Shown: positions 1 to 7,060 of the stretch, in pieces
How the letters are laid out: every line of letters begins with the position of its first letter
Numbering within the stretch: position 1 is the stretch's first letter
Source of the DNA: an uncultured Pseudomonadota bacterium
Lineage (GTDB): Bacteria > Pseudomonadota > Gammaproteobacteria > Steroidobacterales > Steroidobacteraceae
DNA length: 12,841 bases
Assembly (NCBI GenBank): GCA_903890265.1
Contig: CAITAM010000220.1
Location: 1 to 12,841 of the forward strand
Reading direction: 5' to 3'
Notes under the pieces: generated by a model
The model's input: the letters and a program-made list of their open reading frames with translations, nothing else
Databases searched by the model: none
What the model was told of the DNA's origin: nothing
Program-made: the position numbers and the translations under genes

Positions 1-2
1 AT

Positions 3-2675
3 ATCCTGCTCCGGCTGAAGTGGCTCGATACCGACGCCGATCGCGAGATCGCGGCGCGCGGACTCGCGCCGCGCGAGGAGGGCCGGCTGCCGGATCCGGT
101 CACGGACCACGGCAGTTCGGACCTGCTGGCGGCAGACGTGCTGATGGATACCGTCATGACGCCGGCTGTGACCGTCGCATCGGACCCGGCGCCCTCGCCC
201 GGCCCGTCCGCGTCGCCGCCAGCCGACCCGCCGGCCATGGTCGCTGGCACGCTCCCGGACTACGACCCGGAAATCGCGGCGATCTTCAGCGAGGAGGCCA
301 CGGAACTGCTCGAGGCGGCGGACGCTGCGCTGGCCGGGATGCGGGCGGCGCCGACGGATCGGGACGAGTCGACCGCCCTTGCGCGGGTACTGCATACCCT
401 GAAAGGCGGGGCACGCATGGCCGGGGTGACGGCCATGGGCGACCTGGCCCACGAGTTCGAGTCACTGCTGCTGCGCGTGGCCGGTGCGGATATCGCCCCG
501 GATGCGGCGGCATTAGCCGTCATGCAACAGGCGCTTGACGCCCTGCAGCGCATGCGCGACCGGGTCGCCGCCAGCGAGCCCGTCCTTGCCGACGAGGCGC
601 TGACGCGCAGTATCGCGGCGCTGGCCGGTGAAGCGGCTGCCGCCGAGGACGCCACGCCCGTGCCACCGCTGCCCATGGCGCAGCCGGATCTGCCGGTCGT
701 CACGGATATCGAGGCCAGCGGCCCGGGTGTACCGCTCAAGCCTGCACCGGGCGACGGCGTCGAGACGGCGGCGGTGCCGGTGCTTGTGCCGGACCTCTCG
801 GAGGAGTCGCGATCGATCGTCCTCCCCCCCGGACGCGATGCGGCGGCCCAGCCGGAGCGCGAGGTGCTGGCGCGCGTCGACGCGGAGCTGCTGGATAACC
901 TCCTCAATGCCGCCGGCGAAGTCAGTATCTTCCGCGCCCGCATGGAGCAGCAGCTGCACTCGGTTGAGTCCAATCTCGGCGAGCTGGGTCGGGTGGTGCT
1001 GCGCCTGCGTGACCAGATGCGCAAGCTTGAGGCCGAGACCGAAGCCCAGATCATGAACAAGCACGACCCCCAGCCGGGCGCGCATTCCGATTTCGATCCG
1101 CTGGAGCTCGACCGGTACTCGGCACTGCAGCAGTACTCGCGCGCGCTCGCCGAGTGTGTCAGCGACGTCGCGAGCGTGCAGTCACTGCTCGAGACCCAGT
1201 CGCGAGATGCGCAGAACCTGCTGATGCAGCAGGCGCGGCTCGTCACGGAATTGCAGAACGGACTGATGCGCACGCGCATGGTCCCCTTTCAACGGCACGC
1301 GCAGCGGCTGACCCGCATCGTCCGGCAGGCAGCGAGTGACTCCGGCAAGAGTGCCGAGCTTGTGCTGGTCGGTGCCACCGGCGAGCTCGACCGGCAGGTG
1401 CTGGAGCGAATGCTGCCGCCGTTCGAACACCTGCTGCGCAATTCCGTGGTGCACGGGATTGAGACCCCCGAGCAGCGTCAGGCGCTCGGCAAGCCTGTCA
1501 CCGGACGAATCGAGCTGACCCTGCGCCGCGACGGGTCCGAGGTCGTCATTCTGCTCAAGGACGACGGGGCGGGCATGAACCTGCGGGCGATCCGCGACAA
1601 GGCGATCTCGCTTGGCATGCTGGATCCGCGGCGTGCCATCCCCGACGAGGATCTCGTGCGCTTCGTCCTCGAGCCTGGCTTCAGTACGGCCTCGTCGCTT
1701 ACCCAGACGGCGGGCCGCGGAATCGGCATGGACGTCGTGGCAACCGAGGTGAAGAAGCTCGGCGGTTCGCTGCACATCGAGACCACGCCCGGGCAGGGCA
1801 CGCAGTTCACGATCCGCCTGCCGTTCACTCTGGCCATCAGCCAGGCGCTGATCGTGCGCATCGGTAACGAAGTCTATGCGCTGCCGCTGCCGACGGTTGA
1901 GGGCGTGGTCAGGCTGCCGAAGCACGAAGTGGTCATGCATCTCGCAGAGGACGTGCCGTCCTTTGAATACGCGAGCCAGCGCTACCGTTTCCAGCACCTT
2001 GGCGCGTTCGTCGGCGGGCCGGCGGCGCAGCTTCCGGAGACGGATGCCGCGGTACCCGTCGTCCTTGTGCGGGCCGGTGAAAGCTCGACCGCACTCGTCA
2101 CCGATGAGCTCATCGGCAGCCGCGAGATCGTGGTCAAGTCCGTCGGGCCGCAGGTCGGGTCCATCCGCGGAATTGCCGGGGCGACCATTCTGGGTGACGG
2201 CCGGGTGGTCGTGATCCTCGATATCGGCACGCTGGTGCGCGGCGACTGGCGCTCGCGGTATCTCGTTGATTCGAGTGTTGATCGCGTTGACCGACGGACG
2301 TTTGCGCTCGTGGTCGATGATTCCATCACGGTCCGGCGCGTGACCCAGCGATTGCTGGAGCGCAACGGCATGCGCGTCATGACGGCCAAGGACGGTGTCG
2401 ACGCCATGGCCATCATGCAGGATCACGTTCCGGACGTGATCCTCCTCGACATCGAGATGCCGAGGATGGACGGGTACGAGGTCGCGACACAGGTGCGGGC
2501 CGACCCGCGGCTGGCCGCGGTACCGATCGTGATGATCACCTCGCGCTCCGGCGAGAAGCACCGCGCGCGCGCGGTGCAGCTTGGTGTGGATGACTACCTC
2601 GGCAAGCCGTATCAGGAGAATGAACTGCTCGATGCGATCGAGCCGCTCGTCCGACGCCGGCGGGAGGGCGCGTGA
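3..2675 (+). CDS. chpA: ChpA/PilL-type hybrid chemosensory histidine kinase, C-terminal part (5' truncated by window)
   Basis: This is the CheA-like kinase of the type IV pilus chemosensory (Pil-Chp) system, which controls twitching and surface sensing. The frame is open to the left edge, so the N-terminus lies outside; about 890 codons are visible. Family members are much longer and carry several Hpt domains. Domains in order: an Hpt domain (about nt 260-570) with the phosphoacceptor His in VLHTLKGGARMAG (codon at 393-395); an Ala/Pro-rich linker; a CheA-type dimerisation helix region (about 880-1290); a HATPase with N-box HLLRNSVVHG (about 1428-1457), G1 box DDGAGM and G2 box GRGIGMD; a CheW-like domain (about 1830-2250); and a C-terminal receiver domain (about 2300-2660) with acidic VVDDS, phosphoacceptor LLDIEMPRMDG, Thr in MITSRS and Lys in LGKPY. 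All catalytic motifs look intact. The GTG at 138 is only an internal codon. The stop overlaps the chpC start. Confidence 0.95.
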   Translation: MLLRLKWLDTDADREIAARGLAPREEGRLPDPVTDHGSSDLLAADVLMDTVMTPAVTVASDPAPSPGPSASPPADPPAMVAGTLPDYDPEIAAIFSEEATELLEAADAALAGMRAAPTDRDESTALARVLHTLKGGARMAGVTAMGDLAHEFESLLLRVAGADIAPDAAALAVMQQALDALQRMRDRVAASEPVLADEALTRSIAALAGEAAAAEDATPVPPLPMAQPDLPVVTDIEASGPGVPLKPAPGDGVETAAVPVLVPDLSEESRSIVLPPGRDAAAQPEREVLARVDAELLDNLLNAAGEVSIFRARMEQQLHSVESNLGELGRVVLRLRDQMRKLEAETEAQIMNKHDPQPGAHSDFDPLELDRYSALQQYSRALAECVSDVASVQSLLETQSRDAQNLLMQQARLVTELQNGLMRTRMVPFQRHAQRLTRIVRQAASDSGKSAELVLVGATGELDRQVLERMLPPFEHLLRNSVVHGIETPEQRQALGKPVTGRIELTLRRDGSEVVILLKDDGAGMNLRAIRDKAISLGMLDPRRAIPDEDLVRFVLEPGFSTASSLTQTAGRGIGMDVVATEVKKLGGSLHIETTPGQGTQFTIRLPFTLAISQALIVRIGNEVYALPLPTVEGVVRLPKHEVVMHLAEDVPSFEYASQRYRFQHLGAFVGGPAAQLPETDAAVPVVLVRAGESSTALVTDELIGSREIVVKSVGPQVGSIRGIAGATILGDGRVVVILDIGTLVRGDWRSRYLVDSSVDRVDRRTFALVVDDSITVRRVTQRLLERNGMRVMTAKDGVDAMAIMQDHVPDVILLDIEMPRMDGYEVATQVRADPRLAAVPIVMITSRSGEKHRARAVQLGVDDYLGKPYQENELLDAIEPLVRRRREGA
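2558..2577. repeat. Perfect 20-base palindrome with alternating CG core inside chpA
   Basis: The 20 bases at 2558-2577 equal their own reverse complement: GCAC and GTGC outer arms around an alternating CG core. The palindrome lies in the receiver-domain part of chpA, in codons for K-H-R-A-R-A-V-Q. Codon choice explains part of it, but a perfect 20-mer is notable even in GC-rich coding DNA. Confidence 0.6.
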
Positions 2676-3145
2676 GCGAAGCGATTGATGAACTGTACGG
2701 TCTGCTCATCCCGGTGGTCGACGAGCGGCTGCTGGTGCCACGGGCCTGCGTGGCGGAAGTGATCGCCTGGTCCGTGCCGCAGCCGATGCCCGGCGCACCG
2801 GCCTGGTACCTTGGCACCGTCGGCTGGAACGGCCGGACCATCCCGGTCATTTCCTTCGAGGGCACGCTGGGCCACGGTATCCCGACCGCGACGGGCCGGA
2901 CCCGCATTGTCGTCTTTCATTGCCTTGCCGACCGCCTGACGGCGGGCAACTTCGGCATCATCACCCAGGGCTTCCCGCAGCTCGTGCGCCTGAACGAGGA
3001 AGTGGTGAAGCCGGATCCCCGGCGCAGCTACCAGTCGGAGTCGCCGGTGCTGTGCGGGCTGCGCATGGTCAACGAGACGCCGCTGATTCCGGACCTTGAG
3101 TTCCTTGAGCGGCTCATTGCCGATGAGACCAGCGTCGGCCGCTAG
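2672..3145 (+). CDS. chpC: CheW-domain adaptor protein, ChpC-like
   Basis: This 157-residue single-domain CheW-type protein is expected to link a chemoreceptor to the ChpA kinase. The GTG start overlaps the chpA stop in GTGA, and a strong Shine-Dalgarno (GGGAGGG, 2662-2668) lies just upstream, so translational coupling to chpA is likely. The sequence shows a CheW-like beta-barrel pattern: YGLLIPVVDERLLVPRACV at the N-terminus, GTVGWNGRTIPVISFE in the middle (the usual position of the CheW 'G-x-v-x-lrG-x-i-P-v-idl' motif), and an IPDLEFLERL end. In Pseudomonas aeruginosa a methylesterase gene (chpB) lies between chpA and chpC; here there is no room for it. ChpC is the best fit because of its place after chpA; PilI-type CheW is the alternative. 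The family is sure, the exact name less so. Confidence 0.85.
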   Translation: MSEAIDELYGLLIPVVDERLLVPRACVAEVIAWSVPQPMPGAPAWYLGTVGWNGRTIPVISFEGTLGHGIPTATGRTRIVVFHCLADRLTAGNFGIITQGFPQLVRLNEEVVKPDPRRSYQSESPVLCGLRMVNETPLIPDLEFLERLIADETSVGR

Positions 3146-3165
3146 CCGCCGCTAGCCGCGTCTAG
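3141..3165. repeat. Three imperfect 10-base tandem copies around CTAG, stops in all six frames
   Basis: Three 10-base units (3141-3150, 3151-3160, 3161-3170) each carry CTAG at the same offset (3142, 3152, 3162). Because 10 is not a multiple of 3, the forward TAGs fall in all three plus frames; because CTAG is its own complement, TAG also falls in all three minus frames. The first TAG is the chpC stop and the repeat ends exactly at the lpoP stop. The first two copies could also form a 6-bp stem (GCTAGC/GCTAGC, 4-base loop). No T-run follows, so it is not a classical terminator. Confidence 0.7.
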
Positions 3166-3169
3166 GCGC

Positions 3170-3820
3170 TCAATGCAGCGGGTCGCCGTCGGTGAACGGC
3201 CGATTGGCGCGCGCTTCGGCGGCGGCAGCCTCCGGATTGCGATTCTGGGCCTTGAGCGCAAGCGCCACCTGCTTCCATGCCTCGCCGGACGTCCGCTGGT
3301 CGCCTTCGCTCAGGGCCACGGCCTTGCGCGCGACCGACTCCGCCTGCGCGGCTTCGCCGGCCGCGAGCCGGATCTTCGCCATCTCGATCCACACCAGCGG
3401 ATTGCGCGGTTCGATCCGGACCGCGCGCTCGAGGATCGACATCGCGGTGAGGTAATCGGCCTTCGCGCCCGCCGCCTGGGCCTGTCCGACCAGCGCGTTG
3501 GTCGCGGGGCTGAGCTGGTAGTGGCGGGTACTCGCCGGCGGCAGTGCCGGTGCCGGCGTGGCCGGCAACTCGACAGCCTTTGGCGCGGGCGGCGTTGCGG
3601 TGACCGGCTCGAAAGGACGCGCGGTGCTGTTCGCGGGCGCCGTCGGCACCGGTGGCGGCGGTGGCGGTCGTTCGACCGGTACGGCGACGGCGGCGTCCTC
3701 GGGCGGGCGCATCAGCGAGCAGGCGCCGAGCGTCACGACCGCGAGCAGGAGCAGCGTCCGCGCGCCGGCCGTGAAAGCACCGCTCAGGCGTGGCGCCGCC
3801 GCATCATTCAATACCTTCAC
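3170..3820 (-). CDS. lpoP: TPR lipoprotein, probable LpoP-type activator of PBP1B
   Basis: This is a 216-residue predicted outer-membrane lipoprotein. The N-terminus has a hydrophobic stretch (TLLLLAVVTLGAC, residues 22-34) ending in a lipobox L-G-A-C with Cys34. Position +2 is Ser, so retention in the inner membrane is not predicted. A Pro/Ala-rich tether follows (residues about 39-97, including six consecutive prolines at 52-57). The C-terminal part (about 100-206) is tetratricopeptide-like, with repeats centred on YLTAMSILERAVRIEPRNP, LVWIEMAKIRLAAGE and AWKQVALALKAQNRNPEAAA. It starts with GTG preceded by a GAGG Shine-Dalgarno. It lies 49 bases downstream of mrcB on the same strand. In P. 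aeruginosa, LpoP is a TPR lipoprotein encoded next to the PBP1b gene and needed for its activity; the same architecture and position here support the name. Direct binding to PBP1B is inferred. Confidence 0.8.
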   Translation of the reverse strand: MKVLNDAAAPRLSGAFTAGARTLLLLAVVTLGACSLMRPPEDAAVAVPVERPPPPPPVPTAPANSTARPFEPVTATPPAPKAVELPATPAPALPPASTRHYQLSPATNALVGQAQAAGAKADYLTAMSILERAVRIEPRNPLVWIEMAKIRLAAGEAAQAESVARKAVALSEGDQRTSGEAWKQVALALKAQNRNPEAAAAEARANRPFTDGDPLH

Positions 3821-3869
3821 CTGACCTCACTCCAGACCGGGTCTCGCCGGCTGCACGGTGCGCGCGGCA

Positions 3870-6134
3870 CTAGGGCGCTGATTGTGCACCACCGACCGCG
3901 CTGTCCGCAGCCTCGCCACAACCGGTCGGTGGCGGCGCGCCGTCGCGCGCCGGCAGCCCGACGCGAATCGGCACGCCCGGGCAGTTGGGTCCCGAGGGGC
4001 GGCCGGTCTCGAAATCGATGTAGGCGAGCGCGGCGCCCTCCGGTGGTGCGGGCTCGAACGAGGTCGGGTGCAGCGCGAGCATCGTGTCGGTCCACGCGGG
4101 CAGCGCACCGAGTGCACCGGTAAGACCGGTAATGCGGTTGTCGTCAAAGCCGACCCAGACCACGACGAGATGCGAGCCCGAGAAGCCGGCGAACCAGCTG
4201 TCCCGCGTATCCGACGAGGTACCGGTCTTGCCCGCCGTGACCACCGGTCGCAGGCGCGCCCCGCCTGCGTGGCCCGTGCCGTGCGTCATGACGGCCGTCA
4301 TCATCTGGCCGAGCGCAAAGACGCTGGCCGGCGGGGCGGCTTCCTTGACGTCGAGCGGGAATGTCTTGAGCGGCTTGCCGTCTTCGCCAAGGACGGCGCG
4401 CACGGCACGCAGGCGCGTCTGGAACCCGCCGTTCGCGAGGCTGTTGTAGATCTGCGCCACCTCGATCGGCGCCATGTCGACCGCGCCGAGCAGCAGCGAA
4501 GGATTGGCGGCCGGGGTCCGGTCGAGGCCGAGCCGCGGGAAGGTCTGCACGATGTTCTTGACGCCGACGTCGAGGCCGAGGTGCACGGTCGCGAGGTTCA
4601 TGGACTCGGCGAGCGCGTGCACCAGCGTGACGGGACCGTAGACCAGGTGAGTGTAGTTTTCCGGCGTCCAGTGATCACCGCCCGAGAGCGCGAGATCGAC
4701 CGGGGCGTCCTCGATGATGCTGGCGGCGTTGTACCGCCCGGTTTCAAGCGCCGTGAGGTACACCACCGGCTTGACCAGCGAGCCGATCGGCCGCCGTGCG
4801 TCGAGAGCGCGGTTAAAGCCGTCGAAACCCACGTCCCGGCCGCCGACGATCGCCACCACATCGCCGGTTTCCGGCAGCGTCACGACCACCGAGCCCTGCA
4901 GCGGCGCGCCCTTGCGCTTCGCCGGTGGCTCGAGTCGGGCCAGCTGCCGGGTCAGCGCCTTTTCCGCGGCACTCTGCGCCCGCGGATCGAGACTCGTGTA
5001 GATCGACAGGCCCGCCTTCGCCAGGTCTGCTTCGCGGTAGTCGCGCTTGAGGGTCCGGCGCACGAAGTCCATGTACGCCGGGAAGTAGCTGCCCGATTCG
5101 GGCGGGCGGATGCCGAGCGGTTCGCGCGCGGCCGCCTGGGCCTGCTCGCGGGTGACGACTCCCTCGTCGGCAAGCATCGCGAGCACCCGGTCGCGGCGCG
5201 CCCGTGCCGCCTCGGGGTGCCGCCGCGGGTCGTAGACCGAGGGGCCGCGGACCATGCCCGTCAGGAGCGCGACCTCCGCGAGGTTGAGTTCGTTGAGCGG
5301 CTTGGCGAAGTAGAACTCGCTGGCGAGGCCGAAGCCGTGAATCGCCCGCTCGCCGTCCTGGCCGAGGAATATCTCGTTGATGTAGGCGGTGAGGATGTCG
5401 CTCTTGCTGAAATGCGCCTCGAGCCGGGTCGCCATGATGGCTTCCTTCAGCTTACGGCCCAGCGAGCGGCCGTCATCGAGGAAGTAGTTTTTCACGAGCT
5501 GCTGCGTCAGCGTGCTGCCGCCCTGCGCCAGGTGGCCGGCGCGCAGGTCCACCCACATCGCGCGCAGGAGGCCCTTCGGGTCGATGCCGCCGTGGGTGTC
5601 AAAGCGCCGGTCTTCGACCGTCTTCAGCGCGGCCGGCAGGAGCGGCGGCACGTCGGCCGGCGCCAGCACGATACGGTCCTCGCCGTGCACCGGCGAGATG
5701 TTGCCGATCATCAGCGGATCGAGCCTGAAAACCGGGACGTCGCCCTGCGCCGAGCTGATCCGGGCGATCGAATCCTTGGTGAAGGTCACCGACAGCTTGG
5801 TCGCGTCGCGTACCTCGTCCGTAAAAACGGCACGCCTCGCGTGGAACTCGATTGACGAGTCATGGCGGGTGTACGTGCCCGCGGTGTCGATGCCGGTCGA
5901 AGGGCGGTAGTGCAGTCGCTTCAGTTCCTGCTCGAAATCGTCCTCCGTGAGGCCGAGACCCGCGTAGATCTCGGTCGGCAGTGCATAGACGCGTGCAGGA
6001 ACGTCCCAGCGGCGACCCTCGAACTCCTCGCGCACGACCCGGTCGAGGTGCATGACGTAAAGGCCGAGCAGCAGCACGAGGCCGCCGACGAGTGCGGCAG
6101 TGGCCAGCAGCAGTTTCCTGATCCAGGGTTTCAT
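3870..6134 (-). CDS. mrcB: Penicillin-binding protein 1B, bifunctional glycosyltransferase/transpeptidase
   Basis: This class A PBP polymerises lipid II into glycan strands and cross-links them in the periplasm. The chosen ATG gives 754 residues starting MKPWIRKLLL, with almost no cytoplasmic tail and one membrane anchor (about 7-29). A UB2H-like region (about 50-150) precedes the GT51 domain: EDRRFDTHGGID (catalytic Glu174), GGSTLTQQLVKN (205-216), RKLKEAIMA (227-235) and KSDILTAYINEIFLGQ (244-259). The transpeptidase has SLVK (Ser452 nucleophile, Lys455), SMN (511-513) and KTG (636-638), all intact. Two cysteines near the C-terminus (718, 739) could form a periplasmic disulfide. The ATG overlaps the rsmE stop in ATGA. 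The frame stays open upstream inside rsmE, but that extension is Arg-rich and unlike any PBP. UB2H is the docking site for outer-membrane Lpo activators, which fits the lipoprotein gene downstream. Confidence 0.96.
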   Translation of the reverse strand: MKPWIRKLLLATAALVGGLVLLLGLYVMHLDRVVREEFEGRRWDVPARVYALPTEIYAGLGLTEDDFEQELKRLHYRPSTGIDTAGTYTRHDSSIEFHARRAVFTDEVRDATKLSVTFTKDSIARISSAQGDVPVFRLDPLMIGNISPVHGEDRIVLAPADVPPLLPAALKTVEDRRFDTHGGIDPKGLLRAMWVDLRAGHLAQGGSTLTQQLVKNYFLDDGRSLGRKLKEAIMATRLEAHFSKSDILTAYINEIFLGQDGERAIHGFGLASEFYFAKPLNELNLAEVALLTGMVRGPSVYDPRRHPEAARARRDRVLAMLADEGVVTREQAQAAAREPLGIRPPESGSYFPAYMDFVRRTLKRDYREADLAKAGLSIYTSLDPRAQSAAEKALTRQLARLEPPAKRKGAPLQGSVVVTLPETGDVVAIVGGRDVGFDGFNRALDARRPIGSLVKPVVYLTALETGRYNAASIIEDAPVDLALSGGDHWTPENYTHLVYGPVTLVHALAESMNLATVHLGLDVGVKNIVQTFPRLGLDRTPAANPSLLLGAVDMAPIEVAQIYNSLANGGFQTRLRAVRAVLGEDGKPLKTFPLDVKEAAPPASVFALGQMMTAVMTHGTGHAGGARLRPVVTAGKTGTSSDTRDSWFAGFSGSHLVVVWVGFDDNRITGLTGALGALPAWTDTMLALHPTSFEPAPPEGAALAYIDFETGRPSGPNCPGVPIRVGLPARDGAPPPTGCGEAADSAVGGAQSAP

Positions 6135-6874
6135 CCCGCGAGGTCTCCGTACAGGGTCTGCAGCGCCGCGAGCGCGGCCAGCGCCGCCGTTTCCGTGCGC
6201 AACACGCGCGGCCCGAGCCGCACGGGGAGGTAGCCGTTGCCGGCGGCGAGCCGGACTTCCGTAGCGGACAGGCCGCCCTCGGGGCCGACCAGGAGCGAAA
6301 TGTCCGCGGGCGCGCCGAACCCGCCGATGCCGCGCGCGGCGCTGGGATCGAGCACGAGCCGCAAGCCTGCCGCCTGCCCTGCGCGCTCGGTGGCGAGCCA
6401 CTCCGGCAGGGTCACCGGCTCCGCGACCTCGGGGATCACGGTCCGGCCGCACTGTTCGCTGGCAGCGATCGCGACACCGAGCCAGTGGGCCCGCTTCTTC
6501 GCAGCGGACTCCGCGTTGAGGCGCACGACGGCGTGCTCGGCCTTCAGCGGCACGATCCGCGTCGCGCCGAGCTCGGTCGCCTTCTGGACGGCGAAGTCCA
6601 TGCGCTCGGCACGGGAGATGCCCTGTACCAGCGTGAGGTTGAGCGACGCGCCGGCCGCGCCGGCGAGACGGGCCCCGAGACGCACCAAGACGCTGCCAGC
6701 GCGGACCGCCTCGATCCGGCCGGCATGCTCGGTGCCATCCCCATCGAAGACCCGCACCGGCGCGCCGGGGCCGAGCCTGAGCACGCGCGCAAGATGGTTC
6801 GCGGCGGCCGGCGGCAGCTCGACGAGGCCGCCCTCGCTGAGGGCGACCGCGGCGTGGACCCGCGTCAGGCGCAC
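6131..6874 (-). CDS. rsmE: 16S rRNA (uracil1498-N3)-methyltransferase RsmE
   Basis: RsmE is a SPOUT-class methyltransferase that makes m3U1498 in 16S rRNA, using SAM. With the GTG at 6874 the protein is 247 residues and starts MRLTRVHAAV, matching the usual RsmE N-terminus (M-R-x-x-R-hydrophobic). An N-terminal PUA-like domain (NHLARVLRLGPGAPVRVFDGDG) is followed by the SPOUT domain: LVQGISRAERMDFAVQKATELG, LLVGPEGGLSATEV and, in the knot region that binds SAM, LGPRVLRTETAALAALA. A TTG at 6892 would add six residues. Neither start has a strong Shine-Dalgarno, and a GC-rich potential hairpin lies at 6893-6921. Its stop overlaps the mrcB start, so it is the first gene of the probable rsmE-mrcB-lpoP operon. 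I could not recognise a promoter on this strand. Confidence 0.95.
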   Translation of the reverse strand: MRLTRVHAAVALSEGGLVELPPAAANHLARVLRLGPGAPVRVFDGDGTEHAGRIEAVRAGSVLVRLGARLAGAAGASLNLTLVQGISRAERMDFAVQKATELGATRIVPLKAEHAVVRLNAESAAKKRAHWLGVAIAASEQCGRTVIPEVAEPVTLPEWLATERAGQAAGLRLVLDPSAARGIGGFGAPADISLLVGPEGGLSATEVRLAAGNGYLPVRLGPRVLRTETAALAALAALQTLYGDLAG

Positions 6875-6892
6875 CGGGCCGATGCTCGGCAA

Positions 6893-6921
6893 GGCCGGCG
6901 CGCCAAGGCGCCGCCGGGGCC
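6893..6921 (-). other. Potential GC-rich hairpin in the rsmE leader
   Basis: Read on the minus strand, GGCC and GGCG at 6921-6918 and 6915-6912 can pair with CGCC and GGCC at 6900-6893 (2-base bulge). An inner CGC/GCG pairing (6910-6908 with 6903-6901) closes a short loop. The stem ends 18 bases before the preferred GTG start of rsmE. GC-rich DNA forms such stems easily, so a regulatory role is speculative. Confidence 0.25.
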
Positions 6922-7035
6922 GCGAGGCACGACCGGTGGGCGGGGCGGACAGGGCGTGGACGGAGAAGGAATGGGTTTCATGGCAGCGCGCGCTCGGAGT
7001 CTAGCGAACGATACGGTCCGTTGCCGTGCCTCGCG
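6921..7035. repeat. 11-base inverted repeat in the rsmE/ampD divergent spacer
   Basis: CGCGAGGCACG at 6921-6931 is exactly mirrored by CGTGCCTCGCG at 7025-7035, 93 bases apart. The two copies flank most of the spacer between the divergent rsmE and ampD genes. They could be paired operator half-sites for a looping regulator, or a coincidence of GC-rich sequence. No known regulator motif is recognised. Confidence 0.35.
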
Positions 7036-7054
7036 GGGCGCCATACGTTAAGCT
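7021..7054 (+). promoter_or_regulatory. Candidate ampD promoter
   Basis: TTGCCG (7021-7026) stands 17 bases before TACGTT (7044-7049), a weak -35/-10 pair. An alternative -10, TAAGCT (7049-7054), ends six bases before the ATG of ampD. Either would give a very short or absent leader, consistent with the lack of a Shine-Dalgarno before ampD. Matches to consensus are poor. Confidence 0.25.
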
Positions 7055-7060
7055 TTCGTC

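Noticed and set aside
138..140. GTG at 138 as the true start of a short CheA-like gene
   Set aside because: The frame is open through the left edge, the GTG lies in a linker, and ChpA proteins carry further Hpt domains before this point.
20..538. Open frame overlapping the 5' part of chpA
   Set aside because: Arg/Gly-rich shadow; the neighbouring frame encodes a clear Hpt domain and is open to the window edge.
3882..5855. A 657-codon open frame antisense to mrcB
   Set aside because: Such long antisense frames are expected in GC-rich genes. The product is Arg/His-rich with no domain pattern, while the minus strand carries a complete PBP1B.
6135..6452. N-terminal extension of mrcB into rsmE
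   Set aside because: The added residues are Arg-rich and non-conserved; the ATG at 6134 sits just before the membrane anchor and forms an ATGA overlap with rsmE.
6865..6981. A 38-codon minus-strand frame (ATG at 6981) ending inside the rsmE start, as a leader peptide
   Set aside because: No Shine-Dalgarno, a Pro/Arg/Gly-rich product typical of random GC-rich sequence, and no repeated regulatory codon.
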